NCBI GenBank assembly: GCA_017466685.1
Contig: JAFTTS010000050.1
Location: 1 to 38,683 of the forward strand
DNA: 38,683 nucleotides
Direction of reading: 5' to 3'
From: Clostridia bacterium
Lineage (GTDB): Bacteria; Bacillota; Clostridia; Oscillospirales; CAG-272
Within the stretch, counting starts at the first letter, position 1. Each line of letters starts with the position of its first letter. Below are positions 8,174 to 15,992 of this stretch, one piece after another. The notes beneath the pieces are model-generated. The model was not told where the DNA came from and did no database searches. It saw nothing but the letters and a program-made list of their open reading frames with translations. A program made the translations under genes and the position numbers.

Positions 8174-8485
8174 TTAGCCAACGATCTTTTCGATCTGAAC
8201 CTTGGTGTAAGGATGTCTGTGAACGATCTTCTTCTTGGAATCCTTCTTGGGCTTGTACTTCAGGATGTGGATCTTGGGACCCTTACCGTTCTTAACGACC
8301 TTTGCTTCAACGCTTGCGCCCTCAACATAAGGAGCACCAACGGTGAACTTGTCGCCGTTCGACAGAGCAAGAACCTTGTCGAATGTAACCTTGTCCTCTG
8401 CTTCAACATCGAGCTTTTCGATGAAGATAACATCGCCTTCGTTAACCTTGTACTGCTTTCCGCCTGTTACGATAACTGCAAACAC
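8174..8485 (-). CDS. rplU: 50S ribosomal protein L21
   Basis: A 23S rRNA-binding protein of 103 residues, the usual size. It starts [14 protein letters not shown] from a GTG (8483-8485) preceded by GAGGTG; an ATG at 8521 is in frame but would add 12 residues unlike the family and lies inside the leader hairpin. The RNA-binding C-terminal block ([19 protein letters not shown]) is intact. It is first in the rplU-prp-rpmA operon. Confidence 0.97.
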   Translation of the reverse strand: MFAVIVTGGKQYKVNEGDVIFIEKLDVEAEDKVTFDKVLALSNGDKFTVGAPYVEGASVEAKVVKNGKGPKIHILKYKPKKDSKKKIVHRHPYTKVQIEKIVG

Positions 8486-8580
8486 GAAAAGCACCTCACT
8501 TTCTGAATGGCATTTCGCCATGAACTCGCTGATGCGGGTTTTGCTTTAGAAGCAAATTATGACCACACAAATCAAGCGGC
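8486..8580 (-). ncRNA. Structured 5' leader of rplU (candidate L21 leader)
   Basis: The transcript start predicted from the promoter leaves an untranslated leader of roughly 95 nt. It contains a perfect 7-bp hairpin (TTTGCTT at 8540-8546 with AAGCAAA at 8550-8556, 3-nt loop) and a hairpin with arms ATGGC/GCCAT (8507-8511 with 8517-8521) just before the ribosome binding site. Firmicutes are known to carry an autoregulatory L21 leader at this place; whether this RNA fits that family's consensus needs a covariance-model search. Confidence 0.5.
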
Positions 8581-8585
8581 TATTT

Positions 8586-8614
8586 ATTATACCATATTCG
8601 AGAGAAAATGTCAA
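8586..8614 (-). promoter_or_regulatory. Promoter of rplU-prp-rpmA
   Basis: Minus-strand TTGACA (8609-8614), exactly 17 nt, then TATAAT (8586-8591): a perfect sigma-A consensus. Confidence 0.92.
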
Positions 8615-8688
8615 GGGGTATACGCTATTTTTCTTCGTTAAATGTAACAAATTTCGTCATTGCAAACCGGTTTAAAGTTAAAAACGCG

Positions 8689-10479
8689 TCAGTTTGCCGT
8701 GCGAACGTCATGCCGGACAGGGGACAGCGCAGGCGTTACCGTGCCGTCCGACGGTAAAACCGTTACTTTGACACTATCGGGAAATTCGTAACCGATCGGG
8801 GTCAAGCCGATGAATTCGACTGACTCAAGGTTTGTGAAATATCCAAGGGAGGATACGTCAAATTCGGTTGAGGTTATCGTCCACGCATCAAGGAGTCCGA
8901 CCTCGCCGAGCATATCGTGGAGATCATCAAGCTCACGTTCGGACGATTTTGAATCGAGGACATAACAGCGTCCAAGCTCGTCTGAAGTATCGTTTTTCTC
9001 GATCGTGCTTATATCGGTCAGGACGTAGTATGCCTTGAAATGCCTATAGTGTGCGAGGTCATAAACTGCGTTTCCGTGCTTGTCGGTTTTAGGGTTGTTC
9101 TCACCGTGCTCCCAAAGTGCGGCGAGCATTAGATTTTCGGTGTAATTTGTCTGTGAAACCTGCGGCAGGGGACGGGTTATACGGCTGTCTGAATTTACTG
9201 TGAATTCAACGAGCATACGGTCGTCATATTCGCGGTTTACACTGACGCTGATCGATTTTATTCCGTCCACCATTTCGGGTGTGATGTAGTCATTCGAATC
9301 GAGATCGTAATATGCACGGAGCATGATATCAAACGCAGGAGAGAGCTTTATTGCCGAGCCGAAGGTTGAGAGAGTCACCGTCGAGCTGCAGGAGAGCGCG
9401 AATATGTTTACCGCGATACACGCTGCTGCAAAAAACGATGCTAAAACGAGCATAAGCTTTCCGCCGCGATAATTTTTCATGTTCGCGTAACGCATTTTCA
9501 TGAAGGCAGCACCCGACGGTTCACTTGCGAAAAGTCCGCAGCTCATGCCGTCCTTGAAAACAAGCTTGCAGTGCTTCGAGTAACGCTCGGTGAAGTCGAG
9601 TATCGTGCCCATGTACATACCGCTTGCATCTGTTCCGAACATTTTTACGACGTTGTAATCACACGACAGCTCACAGTCCTCAAGCACCGTCTCTCTGACC
9701 TTTTTCGCCGACGGATTGAACCAATGCACCGACGTTGCAAAAAGACAGAAGAGTCTCGTTATCATATCGAAGCGGCGCATATGTGTCAGCTCGTGCGTCA
9801 GTACACATTCGAGCTCTTTATCGGACATGGAAAGACATCCTGACTCGATATAAAGCGTTGGGAATATAAATCCGCAGATGCAGGGCGACATGAACGATTC
9901 GATGTCAAATATACGAAGCTTGACGCGACGCTTTATCTTCATTCTTTGGCGAAGCTCACCTAAAATGCGAAGAATACGCTCGTCACTGCAGACGGAGGAA
10001 TTTGCAAGCATAAGCTTTTTCGAGTCTGTATACTTGCAGAGTGCACGCACAAATCCAACTGCGGCACCCGTGAGCCAGAGCGCGAAAAGAGCGATTGAAA
10101 TTTCGTTTATGCTTCCGACGTGTGTAGCCATTGCGCGGCGTAGCTTATATATGAAGTGCCCTGTGGTTTTTGTTTCGGAAACCGAGATCGATGTGTCGGT
10201 GGTGCCGGTTGAATCGGGAAGAGCACCGGTGGAGATTTCCGTAACCTCCGATTCGCTGTTGAAGCCGGTTTCTGTTCGTGTATATTCGATCGCAGCAGCA
10301 GCCGGAGTCGGGACGTTTATACCGAGCGGCAGGATCGAAATTATAAGTATCGCTATCCAAACGGGATACATTATACCCTCGCGTCCCCGAAGCAGCGTTT
10401 TACGAAGAAGAAACGCCACACCGCAGGCAAGGCTGAATATTAAACTCAGCACGAGAAGGTTAAGGACAAAACTGAACAC
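8689..10479 (-). CDS. BlaR1/MecR1-like M56 sensor protease with unusual extracellular domain
   Basis: The N-terminal half is a four-helix membrane domain with an M56 zinc metalloprotease: HELTH (His229, Glu230, His233) and the downstream ELSCD glutamate (Glu270). In BlaR1 this protease, activated from outside, leads to loss of the partner repressor. After another transmembrane helix near residues 338-362 comes an extracellular region of about 230 residues. It shows none of the penicillin-binding motifs (SxxK, SxN, KTG), so beta-lactam sensing as in BlaR1 is not supported; a short stretch near 545-560 (SLGYFTNLESVEF) resembles a leucine-rich repeat. It starts 14 nt after the BlaI-type repressor gene, forming the expected pair. 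The ligand is unknown. Confidence 0.8.
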   Translation of the reverse strand: MFSFVLNLLVLSLIFSLACGVAFLLRKTLLRGREGIMYPVWIAILIISILPLGINVPTPAAAAIEYTRTETGFNSESEVTEISTGALPDSTGTTDTSISVSETKTTGHFIYKLRRAMATHVGSINEISIALFALWLTGAAVGFVRALCKYTDSKKLMLANSSVCSDERILRILGELRQRMKIKRRVKLRIFDIESFMSPCICGFIFPTLYIESGCLSMSDKELECVLTHELTHMRRFDMITRLFCLFATSVHWFNPSAKKVRETVLEDCELSCDYNVVKMFGTDASGMYMGTILDFTERYSKHCKLVFKDGMSCGLFASEPSGAAFMKMRYANMKNYRGGKLMLVLASFFAAACIAVNIFALSCSSTVTLSTFGSAIKLSPAFDIMLRAYYDLDSNDYITPEMVDGIKSISVSVNREYDDRMLVEFTVNSDSRITRPLPQVSQTNYTENLMLAALWEHGENNPKTDKHGNAVYDLAHYRHFKAYYVLTDISTIEKNDTSDELGRCYVLDSKSSERELDDLHDMLGEVGLLDAWTITSTEFDVSSLGYFTNLESVEFIGLTPIGYEFPDSVKVTVLPSDGTVTPALSPVRHDVRTAN

Positions 10480-10493
10480 TTTGTTTACCGCCT

Positions 10494-10901
10494 TTATTTT
10501 ATGTCGGACTCTATCTCACGGCGAAGCTCGGCGAGGTCCTCTTCTGCGAGGATGCCTTCACTGCAGAGCGCACATATGAGTCCTCTGGTGTTATTCTGAT
10601 AAACCGTTGCAACAAAGTCCGCCGCCGCTTTACGCTTGTATTCGTTTTCATCGGCGATGACTATGGCACAGTTTGCACGTCCGTGCTTTTCGAGACGGAT
10701 GAAATCCTTGTTCTGAAGTCTTGATATGAGAGTGAGAACGGTTGTCAGCGCAAGATGTCCTATTTCATCCGGGTATGCAGACATGAGTGCGCCTGCGTGA
10801 ATATCCTTGACGCCCTGCCTATCCATATCCCAGATGAGCTGCATGATCTGAAGCTCTGATTCGGGGAGCTTTGTGAAGTTTTTATTTCTTTGTCTTATCA
10901 T
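10494..10901 (-). CDS. BlaI/MecI/CopY-family transcriptional repressor
   Basis: A 135-residue winged-helix repressor. The family pattern LPESELQIMQLIWDM (residues 12-26) opens the domain, and ALTTVLTLISRLQNKDFI corresponds to the recognition helix and wing. Such dimers repress their own operon until cleaved after the M56 partner is activated. The start at 10901 has GGAGG 7 nt upstream; an in-frame ATG at 10973 would overlap the promoter -10 region and is rejected. It is the first gene of the two-gene operon. Confidence 0.9.
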   Translation of the reverse strand: MIRQRNKNFTKLPESELQIMQLIWDMDRQGVKDIHAGALMSAYPDEIGHLALTTVLTLISRLQNKDFIRLEKHGRANCAIVIADENEYKRKAAADFVATVYQNNTRGLICALCSEGILAEEDLAELRREIESDIK

Positions 10902-10959
10902 GATAAGTCCTCCGCTATATATGCCGTTATTATACGGTGAATTTTTATATACATTATAT

Positions 10960-10988
10960 ATTATACACCACATTTATTCGTATGGCAA
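10960..10988 (-). promoter_or_regulatory. Promoter of the BlaI/BlaR-like operon
   Basis: Minus-strand TTGCCA (10983-10988), 17 nt, TATAAT (10960-10965). An imperfect AT-rich dyad covers 10950-10967 (6 of 9 pairs match) and overlaps the -10 box, a plausible but weak operator for the repressor. Confidence 0.75.
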
Positions 10989-11078
10989 GGGCTTTTTGAC
11001 AAATAAATGAAAAAATAAGGAAAATTCATCCTTAATTATTATATAGTAACGTAAAATACAATTTTTAATCAAAAAATA

Positions 11079-11107
11079 TGGACAAACCGAAATTTCTGTG
11101 ATATACT
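11079..11107 (+). promoter_or_regulatory. Promoter of the short Spo0A-like gene
   Basis: TGGACA (11079-11084), 17 nt, TATACT (11102-11107); each hexamer deviates from consensus by one base. Confidence 0.7.
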
Positions 11108-11145
11108 ATAAAACAATAAACTTCAGCGATACGGAGATTTTGAAA

Positions 11146-11526
11146 ATGAATTATGAACTGCTGCAAAGGAGAGAACCGACTCTCGAGGAAAAGGTATACG
11201 AGATTTTAAAGAATCTGAGAGTTCCCATTGGGAGCAAAGGACATAAGTATCTTCTTGATGCAATACAAACCGCGGTCCGTGAGCCGGAGACGCTTTCTTC
11301 GATAAACAAAAAGCTTTTTCCGCGAATTGCCGATGCGTACAACACTACTGTTGCCTGTGTTGAAAGTGCAATACGGAGTGCAATAACGCGCGCATGGGGA
11401 AACGGTGATCCCGAGATACAAAAGCAGCATTTCGGTCACACGGTACCGTTTGGCAGCGGACGTCCGAGTGATGCGGAATTTATTGCGATCATTGCAAATA
11501 TGCCCGAAATGCGAAAATTCAAGTGA
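11146..11526 (+). CDS. Spo0A C-terminal-domain-only protein
   Basis: A 126-residue protein that is almost entirely the Spo0A DNA-binding domain and has no receiver domain. The family scaffold is clear: ILKNLRVPIGSKGHKYLLDAI, LFPRIADAYNTT, ITRAWGNGD and PSDAEFIAII line up with the canonical domain. The recognition helix differs, however: canonical SRVERAIRH is here ACVESAIRS, which loses arginines used in DNA contact. The start at 11146 is chosen because GGAG lies 9 nt upstream; an ATG at 11098 would overlap the -10 box. A terminator follows, and the next gene is a second Spo0A relative, so this may be a diverged duplicate that modulates it. Role unknown. Confidence 0.8.
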   Translation: MNYELLQRREPTLEEKVYEILKNLRVPIGSKGHKYLLDAIQTAVREPETLSSINKKLFPRIADAYNTTVACVESAIRSAITRAWGNGDPEIQKQHFGHTVPFGSGRPSDAEFIAIIANMPEMRKFK

Positions 11527-11544
11527 ACCTCGAAATCTCCCGTA

Positions 11545-11551
11545 TTCGACA
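11545..11551 (-). promoter_or_regulatory. Candidate 0A box
   Basis: The heptamer TGTCGAA on the minus strand matches the known Spo0A binding consensus TGNCGAA. It lies between the two Spo0A-family genes, about 80 bases upstream of the second gene's -35 box. A 7-mer of this kind is expected about 5 times by chance in a window this size, so only its position makes it notable. Confidence 0.35.
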
Positions 11552-11581
11552 CGTTTTGACAAACAACTGTAAATAATTACC

Positions 11582-11622
11582 AAACTTTTCTTCCAAATTT
11601 TGGCGGAAAAGTTTCTTTTTTT
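11582..11622 (+). terminator. Terminator after the short Spo0A-like gene
   Basis: A perfect 9-bp stem AAACTTTTC (11582-11590) with GAAAAGTTT (11606-11614), containing a small nested CCAAA/TTTGG stem, is followed by C and seven T. It overlaps almost directly with the next promoter. Confidence 0.75.
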
Positions 11623-11625
11623 ATA

Positions 11626-11654
11626 TTGAAATTTCGGTTAACATATGGTATAAT
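11626..11654 (+). promoter_or_regulatory. Promoter of the Spo0A-like gene
   Basis: TTGAAA (11626-11631), 17 nt, TATAAT (11649-11654), immediately after the preceding terminator's T-tract. Confidence 0.8.
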
Positions 11655-11715
11655 ATAGAAGTAATGGAAAAATCTGCCAAAGATGGCGGAAAATCGAATT
11701 TTAAAGGAGTATATC

Positions 11716-12540
11716 ATGATTACGGAAAAACAAAGCAGACTTTTGGTATGCAGCGCGGAAATTGACAGACGACGCGAAATGGCAGGCTTACTTGAGAGGA
11801 TCGGGTTTGCCGTGGTTGACGAGGCGAGAGATGCACGTGAAGCAGAGAGACTTATGAATGACCGTCAGTATGCGCTTGTTGTTTGCGAAACATCGATCGG
11901 CAGTGCTGAGGCGATGCAGCTTGCTTACAATGAAAGCAGACGTATATCGGGCGGTGTACGCGGGACGGTGTTATTGTTCGTAGGAGAACGCGGATATGAG
12001 GATGTACTGCGCGAGGTCTGCAGAATGACAGGGACGAGTTACCTTATAAGACCGTTCACCATTCCCGAATTTTGTGATGCCGTGTTCGGTGCACTTTCGG
12101 GCAGACGTATGATAGACGACGATTCTTCGAGCGCGAGAAGTGTATCGCAGATATCACCGTACACGTCCTCACCCTTCGCAGAAACGGATGAATCTATGGA
12201 AACGCAGATCACGGAGATACTGCACAGCCTCGGTATCCCGGCGCACATCAAGGGCTTTACTTATCTTCGCTGTGCAATAGGCATGACCGTTAACGATCCC
12301 GATATGATAAATTATGTTACAAAATCGTTGTATCCGAGCGTTGCCAAGGTGTATGCAACGACAACGTCACGTGTGGAGCGTGCGATACGTCATGCGATCG
12401 AGGTTGCCTGGGACAGAGGTGATCTTGAAACGCTTAACCGTTATTTCGGTTATACGATCAGCCGTCAGAGAGGTAAGCCGACAAATTCCGAGTTTATCGC
12501 GATGATCTCCGATAAGCTGCGGCTTGGGGTTGGGATATGA
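11716..12540 (+). CDS. spo0A: Spo0A-family response regulator with degenerate receiver
   Basis: A 274-residue protein close in size to Spo0A. The C-terminal domain (about 160-270) is highly conserved: [30 protein letters not shown] and [17 protein letters not shown] all match the canonical DNA-binding domain, including the recognition helix. The N-terminal receiver (1-125) keeps its fold pattern but not its chemistry. The acidic pair after strand 1 reads Ala14-Glu15, the phosphoacceptor position is Cys57 (context [10 protein letters not shown]), the conserved Thr is Val, and the conserved Lys is Arg112 (SYLIRPF). It is therefore unlikely to be activated by phosphorelay. The start has GGAG 9 nt upstream. 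Whether a normal spo0A exists elsewhere in the genome is unknown. Confidence 0.88.
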   Translation: MITEKQSRLLVCSAEIDRRREMAGLLERIGFAVVDEARDAREAERLMNDRQYALVVCETSIGSAEAMQLAYNESRRISGGVRGTVLLFVGERGYEDVLREVCRMTGTSYLIRPFTIPEFCDAVFGALSGRRMIDDDSSSARSVSQISPYTSSPFAETDESMETQITEILHSLGIPAHIKGFTYLRCAIGMTVNDPDMINYVTKSLYPSVAKVYATTTSRVERAIRHAIEVAWDRGDLETLNRYFGYTISRQRGKPTNSEFIAMISDKLRLGVGI

Positions 12541-12581
12541 GCTCTCTTTTCTGAGTGATATTCAAAAAAACACCGTGGGTA

Positions 12582-12610
12582 TTGACAAAAATTAATCATC
12601 GAGATATAAT
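12582..12610 (+). promoter_or_regulatory. Distal promoter of the lipoprotein gene
   Basis: TTGACA (12582-12587), 17 nt, TATAAT (12605-12610): a perfect sigma-A consensus. Confidence 0.85.
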
Positions 12611-12620
12611 TACAATTGGG

Positions 12621-12649
12621 TTGACAGGCCCATTCTCGTATGTTATAAT
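12621..12649 (+). promoter_or_regulatory. Proximal promoter of the lipoprotein gene
   Basis: A second perfect TTGACA (12621-12626), 17 nt, TATAAT (12644-12649), 39 bases downstream of the first. The 12-mer TATAATTACAAT occurs in both (12605-12616 and 12644-12655). Confidence 0.88.
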
Positions 12650-12711
12650 TACAATAAATTTGGAAATTGCTTGTCGATATCCATTTAAAAACAAAACATA
12701 CGAGGTAAAAA

Positions 12712-14241
12712 ATGAAAAAGACTTTGTTATCACTTGCACTTATTTCGGCACTGATCATCTCGGCGTTCACCGGCTGCTCCGATGACAACGAGGATTCGGA
12801 AGTTACAGACGCGCCGGAAACCACAGTCAACGACACCGAGGCTGACACCGAAGAAGCTACCGAGGCAGATACTACAGAAGCAGACACAACTGAAGCTGAC
12901 ACCGAGGCGGAAGAAACGGCTCCTGTCGTTAAGGACTATGCATCGATTCCGGACGGTCTCACTGCGGAGAAGGTGGGCTCGTTTAAAAAGGCAAATTTAA
13001 GCGAGGTCGGTAAAGGCGGAATGGTATATCAGGATGAAGATAGCGGAAAATACGGAGTTGTATCTTTCGACGGAAAGAATGATACCGGTGCGATTTATGC
13101 AGAATGTGAAGCGGACGGTATGTATTTCGTTGTTTCACATAAAAAGCTTGAGGCGGTTGAGAATGTCTCCGGACTCAATATTTACGGCCTTATCGACGGA
13201 AACGGCAATGTTATAGTTCCCGAGGAATATGCGCTTTTTGATTCGCTCAGCGACAAATATGTTCAGGCGATAAAGGCAACAGAGCAGACCGATTCAAAGG
13301 ATGATTATCTGCTTTACTACAGTACAGGCATCTTTTCATCAATCGCTGCATCGGATGATGATATTTTATATAAGGGATACTGGGAGATTTTTGATACAGA
13401 AACAGGCAAAAAGGTTCCCGGTGTAACCGCATCCAACGCATACTCTATAGATGTAACCGGCGACTTTATAAAGTTCGTCAGCGACGATGAGGAATATGTT
13501 CGTGTTGACTCAAATGGAAATGTTTTTGATGAGGATGTTATAGTTTTTTCTAACGGATGTTATATGGCATACAGCGGTGGACCCGTATACAGTGCAGACG
13601 GTGCAGAGCTGTTTGATCCGAAGGACACCGGTTTTGTTCCGTATATGTCGGCAGGTGAATACATCGTCGGAAGAAAAACCGACGGCGACGTAAAATCCTA
13701 TATACTTTGGGATGCACAGGGCAATATCGTTACTGCGGAGCTTACGACCGATGATTATGCTACTCCCGAGGTGTGCGGCAAGCTGATCGAACTCGACGGC
13801 AAGGTTTACGATTTCGACGGCAATCAGATCATCGATGGCGAATATGAATATATTTACACAGATGAGCTTTATAGCAGCGCATATATGCTGAGAAACGGCG
13901 ATAGTATAACCTTTATTGATGAAAGCGGTACGGTTATTTACGAGGGCGTTAAAAGCACAAACATGATGTTTGATTACTATTCCACCTTTGCTATTCGCAA
14001 GGACAATAAATATTTCTGCCTTGCAGATGGTGACTTTGCGATCGAAGCAATCAATTACCGCGGTTGCTGGATGCTTGAGGCTTACGGTATTAACGATACA
14101 CGTGAAATTATTGACACCATCTCGGGAAAGACTCTCATTGAGGGCTATGACCGTTATACCTTCAGCGAGCTCTGCGACGGCGGATACTACATCTTTGCAG
14201 AAACAGAATCGGGCGCATACGATATTTACTTCGTTAAATAA
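12712..14241 (+). CDS. Secreted lipoprotein with acidic Thr/Glu linker and WG-like repeats
   Basis: A 509-residue predicted lipoprotein. A signal peptide (1-21) ends in the lipobox AFTGC, so Cys22 should be lipidated and the protein held on the outer face of the membrane. Residues 24-72 are an acidic low-complexity linker with repeated TEAD units. The remainder contains repeated YGxIDxxGxxIxP-like segments, for example NIYGLIDGNGNVIVPEEY, which resemble the WG/KWG beta-propeller-like repeats of bacterial surface proteins. No catalytic motif was found. It has two tandem consensus promoters, suggesting strong or dual expression, and its own terminator. The function, likely ligand or wall binding, is not known. 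Confidence 0.85.
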   Translation: MKKTLLSLALISALIISAFTGCSDDNEDSEVTDAPETTVNDTEADTEEATEADTTEADTTEADTEAEETAPVVKDYASIPDGLTAEKVGSFKKANLSEVGKGGMVYQDEDSGKYGVVSFDGKNDTGAIYAECEADGMYFVVSHKKLEAVENVSGLNIYGLIDGNGNVIVPEEYALFDSLSDKYVQAIKATEQTDSKDDYLLYYSTGIFSSIAASDDDILYKGYWEIFDTETGKKVPGVTASNAYSIDVTGDFIKFVSDDEEYVRVDSNGNVFDEDVIVFSNGCYMAYSGGPVYSADGAELFDPKDTGFVPYMSAGEYIVGRKTDGDVKSYILWDAQGNIVTAELTTDDYATPEVCGKLIELDGKVYDFDGNQIIDGEYEYIYTDELYSSAYMLRNGDSITFIDESGTVIYEGVKSTNMMFDYYSTFAIRKDNKYFCLADGDFAIEAINYRGCWMLEAYGINDTREIIDTISGKTLIEGYDRYTFSELCDGGYYIFAETESGAYDIYFVK

Positions 14242-14255
14242 TCAAGCATAAAAAT

Positions 14256-14299
14256 AACAGCGAGCGGCTTTGATTTTCACCGTTCGCTGTTTTCTTTTT
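14256..14299. terminator. Bidirectional terminator between lipoprotein and nnrD genes
   Basis: Arms AACAGCGAGCGG (14256-14267) and CCGTTCGCTGTT (14280-14291) pair over 12 bp with one G-U. A T-rich run follows on the plus strand and an A-rich run precedes it, so it can serve both converging genes. Confidence 0.85.
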
Positions 14300-14314
14300 G
14301 TTTATGCGAGTTAT

Positions 14315-15808
14315 TTATGCGAGGATTTCCTTGATTGCCTCGGGTATCGCTTTAACCGTGTCGCTTGCGATCATTGAAGCACTTGGGATGTTACGCTCGG
14401 CGATCTCGCCTGCAAGTCCCGCAACATATGCACCTGCCGCAACACCAAGTAAGAGATCGTCATCGTCCACCCAACCGCAGATTCCGGCGAGTATACCGCT
14501 TAAAACATCACCGCTTCCCGATGTTGCCATACCGGGACAGCCGCGGTCAATGAGATATGTGGTCTTGCCGTCTGTTGCAATGGAGGTCGCTCCCTTGAGA
14601 AGGAGTATTGAACCTGTGCTTGCGGCGTATTTCTTTGCGTGAGCGATGAGGTCGCCCTTGAATTCCTCAAATTTCTCGCCGCAGAGACGTTCAAATTCCT
14701 TCGGATGAGGTGTCAGTATCAGCTTGCACGAGGAATTTTTGAAGCGGCTCTTGTCGAGCTTTGAGAGGGCGTTCAGTCCGTCTGCGTCAACAACGAGATT
14801 TCCGCTGTATTCGCAGAGTAAATATTCAAGCAGACGTTTTACCTCGCCCGAGCGTCCCATGCCCATGCCGATTGCTGCAGATGATGTGCGATGCATGAGA
14901 TTCTCCGCTGTACTGTATGAGAATGAGTACGCGCCGTTAACCTCATCGAGAGGGAACAGGGTTGATTCGAGGACATAAGGCAGCACCGCGTCAACGATAC
15001 TTTCGGGAACGGCGAGTCTTGCAACTCCTGCACCCGAACGAAGGGATGCCAATGCAATGTTTGCGAGCTTTGCCGCGCCGCTGTATTGTACCGAGCCGCC
15101 GATGAGCGCAACCGAGCCGTAATCTCCCTTGTTTGAATTGTGAGGACGGTGCTCAAAAAGACGGCGGATATCCGATTTTTCGATAAGGTAAGCAGGCTCT
15201 TCAAGAAGCTCGATGCCTATATCGCAGTTGACCTTTTCTTTGATTATATCCTTTGCGCAGTTGAGAAAATGTCCGCTCTTGAAGCAGCCGAGTGATACGG
15301 TAAGGTCGGAATGTACGCAGGTTTTGCCAAGTCCGCTATCCGGGCCGAGTCCCGAGTTGATGTCCGCACAAACTATGTACGCACCACTCTTGTTGATACG
15401 TTCGATTGCCGTACGGAAGGGATCCTCGACCTCGCCCTTGAAGCCCGTACCGAAAATGCAGTCGAGCACGGTCGCGAAGCCGTCGAGGTTGAAATCATCA
15501 AGTCCGCGGTGAATCGTGATGCCGAGCTTTTCGCACTGCTCATGGAAATACTGACCGTCGGGCGTGAATTTATCCGACAGCATGAATATTTCGCAGGGGA
15601 TACCTTTTTCATGCAGAAGTGTTGCAACGACGAAGCCGTCACCTGCGTTGTTTCCGATACCGCAGACTATCGCGACGGGTGCACGCCAGTCAACGTTTTC
15701 AAAGATGGCTTTTCCTGCACGCTCCATAAGTCCGCGCATGGTTGTTGAATGTTCAGCTGTATATGCGTCGCTTTTGCGCATATTATCGACTGATGCGACT
15801 TTTATCAT
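14315..15808 (-). CDS. nnrD: Bifunctional NAD(P)H-hydrate epimerase / ADP-dependent dehydratase
   Basis: It repairs hydrated NADH and NADPH: the N-terminal YjeF/NnrE domain epimerises R- to S-NAD(P)HX and the C-terminal NnrD domain dehydrates the S form using ADP. The N-terminal signature is GIGNNAGDGFVVA (about 50-62). The C-terminal domain has KGDYGSVALIGGS, LTPHPKEFERL and the catalytic GSGDVLSGILAGI. The length of 497 residues is normal for the fused form. The start at 15808 has GGAG 7 nt upstream; an earlier in-frame codon at 15829 lacks support. It is transcribed alone from its own promoter. Confidence 0.95.
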   Translation of the reverse strand: MIKVASVDNMRKSDAYTAEHSTTMRGLMERAGKAIFENVDWRAPVAIVCGIGNNAGDGFVVATLLHEKGIPCEIFMLSDKFTPDGQYFHEQCEKLGITIHRGLDDFNLDGFATVLDCIFGTGFKGEVEDPFRTAIERINKSGAYIVCADINSGLGPDSGLGKTCVHSDLTVSLGCFKSGHFLNCAKDIIKEKVNCDIGIELLEEPAYLIEKSDIRRLFEHRPHNSNKGDYGSVALIGGSVQYSGAAKLANIALASLRSGAGVARLAVPESIVDAVLPYVLESTLFPLDEVNGAYSFSYSTAENLMHRTSSAAIGMGMGRSGEVKRLLEYLLCEYSGNLVVDADGLNALSKLDKSRFKNSSCKLILTPHPKEFERLCGEKFEEFKGDLIAHAKKYAASTGSILLLKGATSIATDGKTTYLIDRGCPGMATSGSGDVLSGILAGICGWVDDDDLLLGVAAGAYVAGLAGEIAERNIPSASMIASDTVKAIPEAIKEILA

Positions 15809-15853
15809 ATTTCTTCTCCTATTTGTCACGTGGGTGCTTAATACTATATTACC

Positions 15854-15882
15854 ATTATACTATATTAAACTGCGAATTTCAA
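15854..15882 (-). promoter_or_regulatory. Promoter of nnrD
   Basis: Minus-strand TTGAAA (15877-15882), 17 nt, TATAAT (15854-15859). Confidence 0.8.
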
Positions 15883-15907
15883 TAGGATTTTGAAAAAAGT
15901 TAAAAAT

Positions 15908-15977
15908 TTGTCATACTTTGCTTGATGGAGTGACGCAGGCAGAGGTATCTGTGACTGTGACGCAAACGAAGTGACAA
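15908..15977 (-). terminator. Long imperfect hairpin downstream of the MFS gene
   Basis: The outer arms TTGTCA (15908-15913) and TGACAA (15972-15977) enclose further partial pairing, and on the minus strand the structure is followed by AT-rich sequence with T-runs (ATTTTTAACTTTTTT). GTGACGCA occurs twice inside. It is likely the terminator of the RpiR-MFS transcript, but the stem is interrupted. Confidence 0.4.
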
Positions 15978-15992
15978 TAACAAATAAGAAAC

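Noticed and set aside
7799..8506. 235-codon plus-strand ORF
   Set aside because: Antisense to prp and rplU, which are both firmly identified.
12465..12902. Minus-strand ORF with Ser/Ala/Val repeats
   Set aside because: It is the antisense of the acidic TEAD linker and promoter region of the lipoprotein gene; the repeats are a mirror of that linker and no ribosome binding site is present.
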